Below, piece after piece: positions 17,390-24,897 of a DNA stretch of 64,000 nucleotides. The DNA comes from an uncultured Anaeroplasmataceae bacterium (lineage in GTDB: Bacteria; Bacillota_I; Bacilli_A; Acholeplasmatales; Anaeroplasmataceae), in NCBI GenBank assembly GCA_949840955.1, contig CATKXV010000010.1:1-64000 (forward strand), given 5' to 3'. The translations under genes were made by a program, and so were the position numbers. Numbering within the stretch: the stretch's first letter is position 1; each line of letters begins with the position of its first letter. The notes under the pieces are model-generated. The model did no database searches and had not been told where the DNA came from. It was given only the letters and a program-made list of their open reading frames with translations.

Positions 17390-18198
17390 ATGTTCCCCAG
17401 CCTTTCTACTATAGGTTGAAATTCCTCTTCATTTAATGTTGATGTTCCAATCATAGCATGCTTTGTGCCATGGTCTCCGTGAAAATCGGAGCCTGCTGAA
17501 ATAAACATATTGTATTTTTTGGCTAATTCTATAAAATATGCTTCATCATCAGGCTGATTTTTAGGATATCTAGCTTCAATACCATCAAATTCATATTGCA
17601 AAAGCTCCTCAACAATATCCTTAGGAAGCAAGCAGGGATGGGCAAGAATAGTAATACAGCCAAGTTTTTTTACCATTTGCAAACCCTCCTCTGTAGAAAG
17701 CTTTGTAGAAGGGATATAGGCCTTGGATTTATTACTAATATAAACCTCTGCTTCTTTTTCTGTAATATGATTGCATTTCGCAATATTATAGCACATATTG
17801 GCTCGAGTAATGATTTCATTTTCCTGGAGTAAGGCATCCAAATCAATTTTGACATGATAAATCTCCTGAATCTTCTGCATCATTTTGACTGCACGAAGCT
17901 CTCTTTCTTTTTTCTTATCCAATGAAAATTGAATCATTTCCTGAGGAACAACATTATTTGGAAACAGACAAACAATATGAACCGAATGATGCTTGTAATG
18001 GGTAGATAGCTCCATTCCAGAAATTACATGAATTCCTTCCTGCTTTGCAAATTTTTGAATTTCATCACAGCCAAATACACTATCATGATCGGTTATGGCA
18101 AAGCAATCTACCTTTTGCTTTTTAGCAAGCTCAACCACTTCCTTCGGCGTATAAAGTCCATCAGAATATGAGGTATGATTATGCAAATCTATTTTCAT
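17383..18198 (-). CDS. PHP-domain phosphoesterase (RNase AM/TrpH-like)
   Basis: 271 aa. Metal-dependent phosphoesterase. The metal-binding motifs are in order: DLHNHTSYSDG at the N-terminus, ITDHD near residue 36-40, GMELST, LAHPCLL around 195-201 and GSDFHGDHG near the C-terminus. Homologues trim 5' ends of RNAs or hydrolyse 3',5'-bisphosphates; which applies here is not decided by sequence. Overlaps engB (7 bases) and the DUF5662 gene (4 bases) in one operon. Confidence 0.9.
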   Translation of the reverse strand: MKIDLHNHTSYSDGLYTPKEVVELAKKQKVDCFAITDHDSVFGCDEIQKFAKQEGIHVISGMELSTHYKHHSVHIVCLFPNNVVPQEMIQFSLDKKKERELRAVKMMQKIQEIYHVKIDLDALLQENEIITRANMCYNIAKCNHITEKEAEVYISNKSKAYIPSTKLSTEEGLQMVKKLGCITILAHPCLLPKDIVEELLQYEFDGIEARYPKNQPDDEAYFIELAKKYNMFISAGSDFHGDHGTKHAMIGTSTLNEEEFQPIVERLGNIW

Positions 18199-18737
18199 AA
18201 ATATTTCTCCATTTCCCTATAAGATTTTATTTTTTTTATTTTCTTCAATGCTTTTCTATGCCCCAATTCACTAACCCATATCAGCCACTGATGCAACACC
18301 TTAGCCGTATCTGGATGCATAAATTTTGCGTCCATTCGACTTTCAAAATACACTAAAGGAGATTGATTCGTATACTTTTTTTTCATATATATTTTACTTG
18401 CCGCAATACGATCACAAAGACTTTCCTTCAAATATTTTATAGGCATAGCTACAGGCTGATACTCTCCTTGAATGATATCGGTCCAATATTCATAATGATG
18501 CTTATTTCTCCCCTTGTGATGCATCCAAGCTAGAGAATACCCTCTTTTTATACGCTCCATAGCATTGGGAGAGCAATTTCCTGTATAATATCTAGCTCCA
18601 TTAAAAAACTCAACTAAAGAATATTTGGATAAATCATGAAATAATCCCTGAAACCCAATGCCTACGAAAAAGCAATAGCCTATGACCTTATGCCTATGCC
18701 TTGTTATTGTTATAAAATGCTTCACAGGATGAATCAT
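18195..18737 (-). CDS. DUF5662 family protein
   Basis: 180 aa, soluble. The GLFHDLSKYS motif near residue 31, an HHKGRNKHHYEYW segment in the middle and the SRMDAKFMHPDT stretch identify the DUF5662 family. The spaced HD and HH motifs suggest an HD-like metal site, which is inference; function is unknown. Its first 44 bases overlap the end of the upstream ArsR-family gene, a long overlap for this genome. The start is supported by the family N-terminus (HP[V/I]KHF). It overlaps the PHP gene by 4 bases. Confidence 0.82.
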   Translation of the reverse strand: MIHPVKHFITITRHRHKVIGYCFFVGIGFQGLFHDLSKYSLVEFFNGARYYTGNCSPNAMERIKRGYSLAWMHHKGRNKHHYEYWTDIIQGEYQPVAMPIKYLKESLCDRIAASKIYMKKKYTNQSPLVYFESRMDAKFMHPDTAKVLHQWLIWVSELGHRKALKKIKKIKSYREMEKYL

Positions 18738-19062
18738 ATTCTTCTCCTTTAAATTGCTTCAACTGCTCTAATAGCTGGATTAAGGTATTGAAGAGATCTG
18801 TATCTAAGGTTAAATAATAAAAGTTTTTAGTCCCTTCACTATAATATGAAATGATTCCTGCTTTACATAAAAGCTTTAAATGATGAGACATTGTAGGTCT
18901 TGCTAGACATTTTTTATTCTTAAAATCCTTAATTCTTTTCCCTTTTGGATAAATCATAGCCAGCTCTAAAATCATATCCTGACGAATTTTAGAAGAGATT
19001 GCTTCTAAAAAGCACCCAAATTGCTGGAAGGTTGCTTGTAAAGAATGAATAGCCTGCTCCAT
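18694..19062 (-). CDS. ArsR-family winged-helix transcription regulator
   Basis: 122 aa. The recognition region RPTMSHHLKLLCKAGII (about 56-72) followed by a wing (YYSEGTKNFYYL) marks an ArsR/SmtB-type DNA-binding fold. No CVC metal motif is seen, so it is probably not a classic metal sensor. It lies 3 bases after the ABC exporter gene and may control it, which is inference from neighbourhood. The DUF5662 gene begins 44 bases before its end. Confidence 0.85.
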   Translation of the reverse strand: MEQAIHSLQATFQQFGCFLEAISSKIRQDMILELAMIYPKGKRIKDFKNKKCLARPTMSHHLKLLCKAGIISYYSEGTKNFYYLTLDTDLFNTLIQLLEQLKQFKGEEYDSSCEAFYNNNKA

Positions 19063-19065
19063 AAA

Positions 19066-21762
19066 TTACTCCGTACGTAAGGCTACAACAGGATCCTTTT
19101 TCGCTGCTGAACGTGCAGGAATTAGTCCTGATACTAGAGTCAATAGAATACTTACTAAAATCATTATTGCTGCTTGCCAAATTGGTAAGGAAGCAATTGG
19201 TGTTACTCCTGTCATATTCTCAACAATTATATTTAAAATTAAAGAAATAAGATAGGTAACAACAATTCCAAATACTCCTGAAATTAAGCCTATGATGAAG
19301 GTTTCTGCATTGAATAAGTGTGTTACATCCTTCTTGCGTCCTCCTAAAGAACGAATGACACCAATTTCCTTTACCCTTTCTACCACAGACACATAGGTAA
19401 TGATTGCAATCATAAAACAAGAAACAACCAATGAAAGGGCTGTAAAAGCAATTAATGCTGTTGTAATTAAATTAATCAGACTATTAATCATATCAATCAT
19501 AACGGCAATATTATCTGTATAGGTAATTTGTTCTCTTTCTTCTGCCCGTAAGGTTATCGTTTCTCCAGAACGATTTTTGAAGGTTAAGGTCTCATTTGAA
19601 TTCCAATGATCTAAATGCTCTGTAACACCATCCTTTAATTCAAAATTAACAGGATAAATAGATATATTGTTTGCTACATCTATGCCACCAAGCTGACGTA
19701 AGGACAAGGTTGTATACATTGCTGTATTTTGTGGAGTGCCTCCACCAGTTCCTCCCATCATACTACCTAAAAGCTCAGTCATAGCATTGACTGTACCAAC
19801 AAGACCCACTGCTGGCTTTACATTTCCATTAGAATCCTGGAATGTATAATTATACGTGATGAATTTTGAATTATTTTGATCGTAGGCTCCAAAATAAGAT
19901 AATTCATGATCATTTAAATATTTTACTACTGTAGAGGATAGTCCTTCTTGAATAAATCTTTTAGTAAAGGCCTCTGTATAAAAAAATCCACTTGTCATAC
20001 AGCCATAGGAAATTGAATCCTTAGGTCGTAAAATAGCTTTAACTGTAAGCTCCTTAGCCCCTTCTTTTTCCATTTTAAAATTATATGTATAAGGAGAATA
20101 GACAGAGGTCATTGGATTCTTATTTTCTACATAAATATCATCATTCGTATAATAATAGAACTTTTTCCCAACAAGCTCACTATAGTCAAACCTATTTTTA
20201 TCTATTTCAGGATTATAATTTGGATCATTTAAATGACGATACATTGTATTAATAAATTGTTCTTGTGTATAATATCCTAGCTGTGCTAGCAATAAATCCG
20301 TCAATTCCTGATCCTTGTTTACAACAATCATTATCTCGTCTTCTTTGGTAGCAACATCCTCTCCATAAAGGAGATCATATTGACTTAGAATATATTCCTT
20401 ATCATTCGGTGCCTGCTGAAAAACATTGGTAAGCCCTGTGACATAGCTTGCATATTGAGAATACTCTGTTTCCTTTAATACTGAGGTGTATATTGCCTTA
20501 ATTGCAGATAAGGAAATATTCTCCTTTGTTAAATCATTCTGATTGACTTGAAAGTCGGTGTAAATATTATTTGTTACATCAACTCCATAATCTAGGCTTA
20601 TAGCTGCTGCATACCCATCCTCAATACTATATACATAATCGATATAATTCTGGGTGATATTATTTTTTATTTGCATCTTATCCATGGCCTGACCTTGGCT
20701 GATCAGTCGCTTTAAAATAGAATTCACATTGATTTTTCCATCAATAATTTCTAAGCTCTCTAGCTTATCTGCCATACCCATTCCACTCATCATAGCTGAT
20801 AAATCATAGGCAGACTCTGAAATTTGGACTGGATTTCCAGAAAGCATATCATCCTGCATAGAGGTAATATAGCCTTGTACTCCACTGGAAACAGCTAAAA
20901 CACTGGAAACACCAATGATTCCAATTGAACCAGCAACACAGATTAAGGCGGTCCTTGCCTTCTTGGTAAACAAATTTCTTAAAGATAGCTTAAAAGCTGT
21001 CCAAAAAGACATTTTTGCCTTTTCTTTTTTCTGAACAACTGTTGGATTTTCAGGATGGGTTGTTTCCATCCTTTCCTCTTCCAAAGTATATGGATTAGAA
21101 TCTGTTATAAGCTCTCCATCCAAAAGACGAACAATTCGAGTTGAATATTGCTTTGCCAAATCTGGATTATGCGTAACCATAATAACTAATTTTTCTTTGG
21201 AAATTTCTTGAATCAATTCCATGATTTGAATTGAGGTTTGAGTATCTAAGGCTCCAGTTGGCTCATCAGCAAGTAGGATCTCAGGCTCATTAACCAAAGC
21301 TCTTGCTATTGCTACTCTTTGGCATTGTCCTCCAGATAATTGATTTGGCCTTTTATTATATTGTCCCTCTAAGCCTACACGATCAATGGCCTTCTTTGCT
21401 CGTTCTATACGCTCCTCCTTTGTTAAACCTGCAATGGTTAAAGCAAGCTCAACATTTCCTAATATGGTTTGATGAGGAATTAAATTGTAGCTTTGAAAAA
21501 TAAATCCTATTCTATGATTTCTATAAATATCCCAATCCTTATCCTTGAAATCCTTAGTACTTACCCCATTAATAAATAAATCCCCTGAGGTGTATTTATC
21601 TAAGCCTCCAATAATATTAAGCATGGTAGTCTTGCCACAACCTGAAGGACCTAATATTGAAACAAATTCATTTGCCCTAAATGCTAAACTAACTCCCTTT
21701 AAAGCATGTACATAGGTATCAGCTACCTTGTAATCCTTTGTTATATTTTCTAATCTTAACAT
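19066..21762 (-). CDS. ABC exporter, ATPase fused to FtsX/MacB-type permease
   Basis: 898 aa. The N-terminal ATPase (about 1-225) has GPSGCGKTT (Walker A), LSGGQCQRVAIARAL (signature) and LLADEPTGALD (Walker B). A linker leads to a membrane helix near 275. A large extracytoplasmic region (about 300-730) follows, then three C-terminal helices with the FtsX repeat (VKEIGVIRSLGGRK). This MacB-like layout is common in Bacilli and moves substrates such as peptides, lipids or drugs; the substrate is unknown. An AAAGGATG site precedes the ATG. The ArsR-like regulator follows by 3 bases. Confidence 0.9.
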   Translation of the reverse strand: MLRLENITKDYKVADTYVHALKGVSLAFRANEFVSILGPSGCGKTTMLNIIGGLDKYTSGDLFINGVSTKDFKDKDWDIYRNHRIGFIFQSYNLIPHQTILGNVELALTIAGLTKEERIERAKKAIDRVGLEGQYNKRPNQLSGGQCQRVAIARALVNEPEILLADEPTGALDTQTSIQIMELIQEISKEKLVIMVTHNPDLAKQYSTRIVRLLDGELITDSNPYTLEEERMETTHPENPTVVQKKEKAKMSFWTAFKLSLRNLFTKKARTALICVAGSIGIIGVSSVLAVSSGVQGYITSMQDDMLSGNPVQISESAYDLSAMMSGMGMADKLESLEIIDGKINVNSILKRLISQGQAMDKMQIKNNITQNYIDYVYSIEDGYAAAISLDYGVDVTNNIYTDFQVNQNDLTKENISLSAIKAIYTSVLKETEYSQYASYVTGLTNVFQQAPNDKEYILSQYDLLYGEDVATKEDEIMIVVNKDQELTDLLLAQLGYYTQEQFINTMYRHLNDPNYNPEIDKNRFDYSELVGKKFYYYTNDDIYVENKNPMTSVYSPYTYNFKMEKEGAKELTVKAILRPKDSISYGCMTSGFFYTEAFTKRFIQEGLSSTVVKYLNDHELSYFGAYDQNNSKFITYNYTFQDSNGNVKPAVGLVGTVNAMTELLGSMMGGTGGGTPQNTAMYTTLSLRQLGGIDVANNISIYPVNFELKDGVTEHLDHWNSNETLTFKNRSGETITLRAEEREQITYTDNIAVMIDMINSLINLITTALIAFTALSLVVSCFMIAIITYVSVVERVKEIGVIRSLGGRKKDVTHLFNAETFIIGLISGVFGIVVTYLISLILNIIVENMTGVTPIASLPIWQAAIMILVSILLTLVSGLIPARSAAKKDPVVALRTE

Positions 21763-21829
21763 AGTATCATCCTTTCATTGGTCGATTTTTTTCTACATTA
21801 TTAATTATACAACAGATTTCTTTTTCAAA

Positions 21830-21869
21830 GAAGAAAAAATATCGCCTCGAAAAACGTTTTCAAAGCGAT
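21830..21869 (-). terminator. Terminator of the 207-aa membrane protein gene
   Basis: ATCGC (21841-21845) pairs with GCGAT (21865-21869), with an inner GAAAA/TTTTC stem. A T run follows on the minus strand. It abuts the stop codon at 21869. Confidence 0.65.
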
Positions 21870-22492
21870 CATATGATGTGTCCAAAAAACTTGGCAATCA
21901 ATGGAACTAATAAGGTACCAAAGAAAAAATATAATGCGGTATAAAGTACATCATTGGGATGAGGAATATAATTATAGCAAAGAGATAGAATTCCTATTCC
22001 AATCAAGCCTATCGTTGAGGTTAAGCCTATACATCTCCATGTAAAGAAATTAATATTATAATCCCATACAAAATTATCCTTATATTTATCTTTAGTTAAA
22101 GTCAAGTAATATTCGATTAGCAGATTATATAGCTCCTTCTTCTTTGCCTTTTCTGGATGCTTTCGCATAGAAGATGGAGAAAAGTAGATGCCATTTAATG
22201 CAGATTTTACTACCTCTAAATTTGTTTCATTTCCCTCTATAAAATCTAAAAGAACAAATAAATTATTCAATTTTTCATTACTTCGATCCAAATGCTCTAT
22301 TTTTTGTAAAAATAAGAAGCGTCTTTTTTTATTTAATAAATGATAGGAGATAAACATCCAGCCAATGATTGTAACAGCAAAGGATAAGACAGTGAACATG
22401 GTTAAATTGGGAGATGGAATAAGAATATCTGTTATAAGTAAGGCTATAGAAAAAGTCGACAGTATACTAAATATTATAATTACAACCACCAT
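21869..22492 (-). CDS. Hypothetical membrane protein with four transmembrane helices
   Basis: 207 aa from ATG 22492 (GGAAG site 8 bases upstream; an earlier in-frame GTG at 22501 overlaps that site). Two N-terminal helices (about 2-24 and 32-50), a charged cytoplasmic middle of about 95 residues, and two C-terminal helices (about 152-173 and 182-203). Not recognised. It stands alone, just left of a gene-poor AT-rich stretch and the tRNA-Arg element, and could belong to accessory DNA; nothing in the sequence decides this. Confidence 0.65.
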   Translation of the reverse strand: MVVVIIIFSILSTFSIALLITDILIPSPNLTMFTVLSFAVTIIGWMFISYHLLNKKRRFLFLQKIEHLDRSNEKLNNLFVLLDFIEGNETNLEVVKSALNGIYFSPSSMRKHPEKAKKKELYNLLIEYYLTLTKDKYKDNFVWDYNINFFTWRCIGLTSTIGLIGIGILSLCYNYIPHPNDVLYTALYFFFGTLLVPLIAKFFGHII

Positions 22493-22671
22493 GTCAATCA
22501 CTTCCTTTTTTATATTATTTATTTTATTCTTTTTTCACTAAATTAGCAAGGAAAAATAAAAAGCTTTAAAAGAATTTTTCTTAATTTAGCTTTAAAAGTT
22601 TTTCTTATTATTTATTTGTAAATAAATTAGAAATTTAAAGCAGAAAAATATCACTTCTTATCATTAAAAAA

Positions 22672-23364
22672 TTAGTGTACACTAGCAATTTTTTTATACT
22701 TTTTTGTTTTTTTCGCTTTTTTCTTATTATCTTTTATGAAATAAACAAGCTTAGGATTTTCAGGACGAACTAAAGAAATTGTTTCTTTTTTTACCTGTAA
22801 TGGACTAAATATAGCAATATATTTATGATTTGAAGTTCGCACATACCACTCAGAATAGGTATCACGAATAGGATAAATGGTTGCTAGAACTGAATCTAAA
22901 GCAAACAAAAAATAATTAGAATTTTTATGTCGAACAATATCTCCAACTTTTACACTAGCATATTTCTGACACTTTGAAAGAAATTGATTCAAAGGAGGTC
23001 GAGTAAATCCATTCCTTACGATTTCTGTTAATTCCTGATCAGTCAAATATCCATGCTTTTTATTCATAAACTGCCAAACATCAATAATATACATCTTATT
23101 ATAATATACAAAAAATGTTTTTTTGCCTCTAAGAATAGGCAGAACATTTCTACCACTCTTAGTTGACTCATATAGGCAATATATCTTATTCTCCTTTTGC
23201 TCAATGAAAACAAAAGGTCTTTTACGATGCCCTTCTTCAAATTTTCTACCATCATATTCCTTAATATTAGCCCAAAATTCATCACCAAATTTCATTTGCG
23301 AAATCAATGCAATGTTCTTTCTATTTTTAATTTTTCTAATCCAATTAATGACTATTTTAAACAA
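22672..23364 (-). CDS. Protein with two PemK/MazF-like barrel segments, possible toxin relative
   Basis: 230 aa, very basic C-terminus (KKKAKKTKKYKK). Two stretches look like PemK/MazF-type SH3 barrels: residues about 27-120 (GDEFWANI... with HRKRPFVFIE and CLYESTKS) and about 140-215 (VGDIVRHKNSNYFLFAL). The first keeps the G-x-x-[FW] opening and R-P-[FV]-V core of the family. A TTG start at 23364 has AGAGGG 7 bases upstream. No antitoxin is adjacent. It flanks the tRNA-Arg element remnant and may be cargo. Assignment is by eye and tentative. Confidence 0.5.
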   Translation of the reverse strand: MFKIVINWIRKIKNRKNIALISQMKFGDEFWANIKEYDGRKFEEGHRKRPFVFIEQKENKIYCLYESTKSGRNVLPILRGKKTFFVYYNKMYIIDVWQFMNKKHGYLTDQELTEIVRNGFTRPPLNQFLSKCQKYASVKVGDIVRHKNSNYFLFALDSVLATIYPIRDTYSEWYVRTSNHKYIAIFSPLQVKKETISLVRPENPKLVYFIKDNKKKAKKTKKYKKIASVH

Positions 23365-23435
23365 TATTTTTCCCTCTTGTTCCCTTTATTTTTATGATAT
23401 ATATTATATCATATTGAATTTATAAAAACACATAA

Positions 23436-23446
23436 AAAGTATGCCA
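23436..23446 (+). repeat. Copy 1 of the 11-bp repeat AAAGTATGCCA
   Basis: Identical to the two tandem copies at 24368-24389. It lies at the left side of the element remnant; see findings. Confidence 0.7.
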
Positions 23447-23476
23447 TTTTTTTAAGATAATTTTTTTCTTTTTCCA

Positions 23477-23505
23477 TTGGTGTTATACCTCGTTTGATGT
23501 ATAAT
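23477..23505 (+). promoter_or_regulatory. SigA-type promoter inside the element remnant
   Basis: TTGGTG (23477-23482), 17-base spacer, perfect TATAAT (23500-23505). The transcript would begin near 23512 and run through the small-gene region to the terminator at 24030-24062. Confidence 0.6.
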
Positions 23506-23511
23506 ATAAGT

Positions 23512-23660
23512 ATAAAAAGGAAGACATGGATAATAAAAAATATCTTAGGAATTATAGCAAGTATCCTAGTCATTGCAGTGAACGAATACAAGATAATAAA
23601 ATTCCTAAGACAATTAACCAAGAGGGGTAAATAAGCCCCTCACCCTTTGGGACCACTACT
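23512..23660 (+). other. Structured leader or small RNA region, may encode a 34-aa peptide
   Basis: Follows the promoter at 23477. CTTAGGAATT (23544-23553) pairs perfectly with AATTCCTAAG (23600-23609), and GAGGGG (23622-23627) pairs with CCCCTC (23636-23641). A 34-aa frame (23526-23630) begins with ATG behind AAAAAGGA but resembles nothing. The overlapping frame reads as a hydrophobic segment but has no start after the promoter. The region may be a structured RNA, or a decayed gene. Confidence 0.35.
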
Positions 23661-23671
23661 ATTATTATACC

Positions 23672-23788
23672 ATGTTAAAGAAAATTATGCAAGTTTTAGA
23701 AATTGTATTCTATGCATTTGTTATAGCAGCTTGTTTAATTGCTGTGGCTGTCATGATTCTTGAAAATAAGAAACGAAAGGAGGAATAA
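23672..23788 (+). CDS. 38-aa single-helix membrane peptide
   Basis: 38 aa: short start, a hydrophobic helix (about residues 8-29), then a highly charged tail ENKKRKEE. This design (one helix, charged C-terminus, under 50 aa) matches type I toxin or holin-like peptides in form, but no sequence family is recognised. The ATG has no obvious ribosome site; ATG at 23687 is an alternative. The next gene starts 2 bases after the stop, and its AAAGGAGG site lies in this gene's last codons. It lies between the structured region and an HTH gene. Confidence 0.5.
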   Translation: MLKKIMQVLEIVFYAFVIAACLIAVAVMILENKKRKEE

Positions 23789-23790
23789 GT

Positions 23791-24012
23791 ATGCATCCAG
23801 TTGATGCTATTTTGCAGGAGTATAACGTTACTAGATACTTTTTTAATAAAACATATGGTTTTAATATAAATCGTCTTAGAAATCTTGTTATAAGGGATAC
23901 TCCTGTAGATAATCTCCAAGTATCTATCATTCATGCTATGAGTCAGTGTTTCAATATTTCTATGGATGAAGTGTATTTTAAATTAAAGCAGTATGAAACT
24001 ATGAATAAGTAA
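23791..24012 (+). CDS. Small helix-turn-helix protein, phage or element type
   Basis: 73 aa. Predicted helices fit a Cro/CI-type HTH fold: LQEYNVTRYFFNKTYG, then the recognition-like NINRLRNLVIRD, then an SIIHAMSQCFNISMDEV helix. A strong AAAGGAGG site precedes the ATG. Such small regulators are common in phages and integrative elements and as antitoxins. It is followed by a terminator and then by the recombinase fragment. Function is inferred from fold and location. Confidence 0.6.
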   Translation: MHPVDAILQEYNVTRYFFNKTYGFNINRLRNLVIRDTPVDNLQVSIIHAMSQCFNISMDEVYFKLKQYETMNK

Positions 24013-24029
24013 TCTTAATCAAAAATAAA

Positions 24030-24062
24030 TGCCCTAGCCAGTTATAGCTAGAGCATTTTTTT
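24030..24062 (+). terminator. Terminator after the HTH gene
   Basis: A 9-position stem with one mismatch (24030-24038 with 24047-24055) is followed by seven T residues. It ends 18-50 bases past the HTH stop. Confidence 0.75.
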
Positions 24063-24168
24063 ATATTTTGATAGATGCCAGTTCATCCCTATAAGATTGA
24101 AGCCTTGCTTCTATGTCCTCTACTTCTGCTTGAAACTTTGAAGCAGTTACATATGCCTCATACGTTCT
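24061..24168 (-). pseudogene. C-terminal coiled-coil fragment of an unidentified gene
   Basis: On the minus strand a 35-codon tail reads through a heptad-like helix (KFQAEVEDIEARLQSY) to a stop at 24061. Just upstream the frame runs into the antisense of the recombinase fragment and meets a stop. It therefore looks like the 3' end of a longer gene whose body was deleted at about 24155-24170. No family recognised. Confidence 0.35.
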
Positions 24169-24291
24169 GGAGTTCCTCTGAAAATTGTATCTGAACGTTT
24201 AGGACATTCTAGGGTATTAACAACATTAAATATTTATACTCACGTTGTGAAAGGTGATGAGATGGCTGTATTAAATTATTTGAATATATAA
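24166..24291 (+). pseudogene. Tyrosine recombinase (integrase), C-terminal fragment
   Basis: 41 codons remain. They encode SGVPLKIVSERLGHS, TTLNIYTHV and a short helical tail. This is the catalytic end of a phage/ICE-type tyrosine recombinase, with the LGH motif histidine and the nucleophilic tyrosine in NIYTHV. Everything N-terminal is gone. The break lies about where the minus-strand fragment begins. It ends 175 bases before the 3' end of tRNA-Arg, the usual attachment target of such enzymes. A GCAA-loop terminator follows. Confidence 0.8.
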
Positions 24292-24296
24292 TTTAT

Positions 24297-24319
24297 AAGG
24301 GTTGCAAAACCCTTTTTCT
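24297..24319 (+). terminator. Terminator of the recombinase fragment
   Basis: AAGGGTT (24297-24303) pairs with AACCCTT (24308-24314) around a GCAA loop, followed by T residues. Confidence 0.75.
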
Positions 24320-24367
24320 ATGTAAAAATATATAACTAAACATAAAATTACAAATATAAGAAAATAT

Positions 24368-24389
24368 AAAGTATGCCAAAAGTATGCCA
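24368..24389 (+). repeat. Two tandem copies of the 11-bp repeat AAAGTATGCCA
   Basis: Perfect head-to-tail copies at 24368-24378 and 24379-24389; a third is at 23436-23446. They lie between the recombinase fragment and tRNA-Arg, where integrase arm-binding sites are expected. Confidence 0.7.
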
Positions 24390-24404
24390 CTTGCAACTAG
24401 AAGT

Positions 24405-24452
24405 AAAATAAAAAAGTCTAAAATATATTGATATTACAATGTATTTTAGACT
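24405..24452 (-). terminator. Terminator of tRNA-Arg
   Basis: AGTCTAAAATA (24415-24425) pairs perfectly with TATTTTAGACT (24442-24452). A T run follows on the minus strand. It begins 14 bases after the tRNA 3' end. Confidence 0.8.
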
Positions 24453-24465
24453 ATAGCTTGTAAAC

Positions 24466-24542
24466 TGGCGTCCCTAAATGGATTCGAACCATCGACTGAT
24501 CACTTCGGAGGCGATTCCTCTATCCAACTGAGGTATAGGGAC
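24466..24542 (-). tRNA. tRNA-Arg (anticodon CCG)
   Basis: 77 bases with encoded CCA. The acceptor stem GTCCCTA/TAGGGAC, D arm CCTC...GAGG, anticodon stem ATCGC/GTGAT with loop CTCCGAA (anticodon CCG, reads CGG) and T arm GATGG-TTCGAAT-CCATT all fold. Its 5' end is 2 bases after the stop codon of the GNAT gene on the same strand. Its 3' end faces the element remnant. Confidence 0.95.
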
Positions 24543-24544
24543 AT

Positions 24545-24817
24545 CTATTTTAAAATATCCTGATACTTCGGATTATTTAAAAACCATTTTTCAGCATAGG
24601 AGCAATGAACGATTACCTTTAAATTAGAAGCCTTTAAAACCTCATAGGCGGCTTGTAATAATTGTTGTGCAATCCCCATTCCTCTCAAAGATGAATCAAC
24701 AAATGTACTTTCTATTACAGCTGTTTGCTCATCTAATTTAGGAAACAGCACATAGGCAATTTCTTTTTGTTCATCATTTAAAATATAAACTTTTTCCTTT
24801 GTTTTTTCTATTTTCAT
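24545..24817 (-). CDS. Small GNAT-fold N-acetyltransferase
   Basis: 90 aa from ATG 24817, which has an AGGG site about 6 bases upstream; longer starts at 24835 lack one. The acetyl-CoA loop reads RGMGIAQQLL (about residues 44-53), followed by a conserved VIVHCSYAEKWF segment of the short YjdJ-like GNAT subfamily. The acceptor is unknown. The stop codon is 2 bases from the tRNA-Arg gene, so the tRNA is probably processed from this transcript. Confidence 0.85.
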   Translation of the reverse strand: MKIEKTKEKVYILNDEQKEIAYVLFPKLDEQTAVIESTFVDSSLRGMGIAQQLLQAAYEVLKASNLKVIVHCSYAEKWFLNNPKYQDILK

Positions 24818-24865
24818 ATTATCCCTCATTACCATTATACTACTTTTCTTGTAAAAAGAAACAAA

Positions 24866-24893
24866 AAAATAAAAAACACCAATGGTGTTTTTT
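24866..24893 (-). terminator. Terminator of the OB-fold-like lipoprotein gene
   Basis: AAAAAACACC (24871-24880) and GGTGTTTTTT (24884-24893) form a 10-bp stem with a 3-base loop. T residues follow on the minus strand. Confidence 0.7.
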
Positions 24894-24897
24894 AAAA

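Noticed and set aside
23409-23621. Hydrophobic 70-codon open frame on the minus strand
   Set aside because: It has no ribosome site and is opposite the promoter and structured region; composition reflects AT richness.
24466-24542. Expected duplicate of the tRNA-Arg 3' end marking the far border of the element
   Set aside because: I found no direct copy of the tRNA 3' end between 21.8 and 24.4 kb, so no att pair is claimed.
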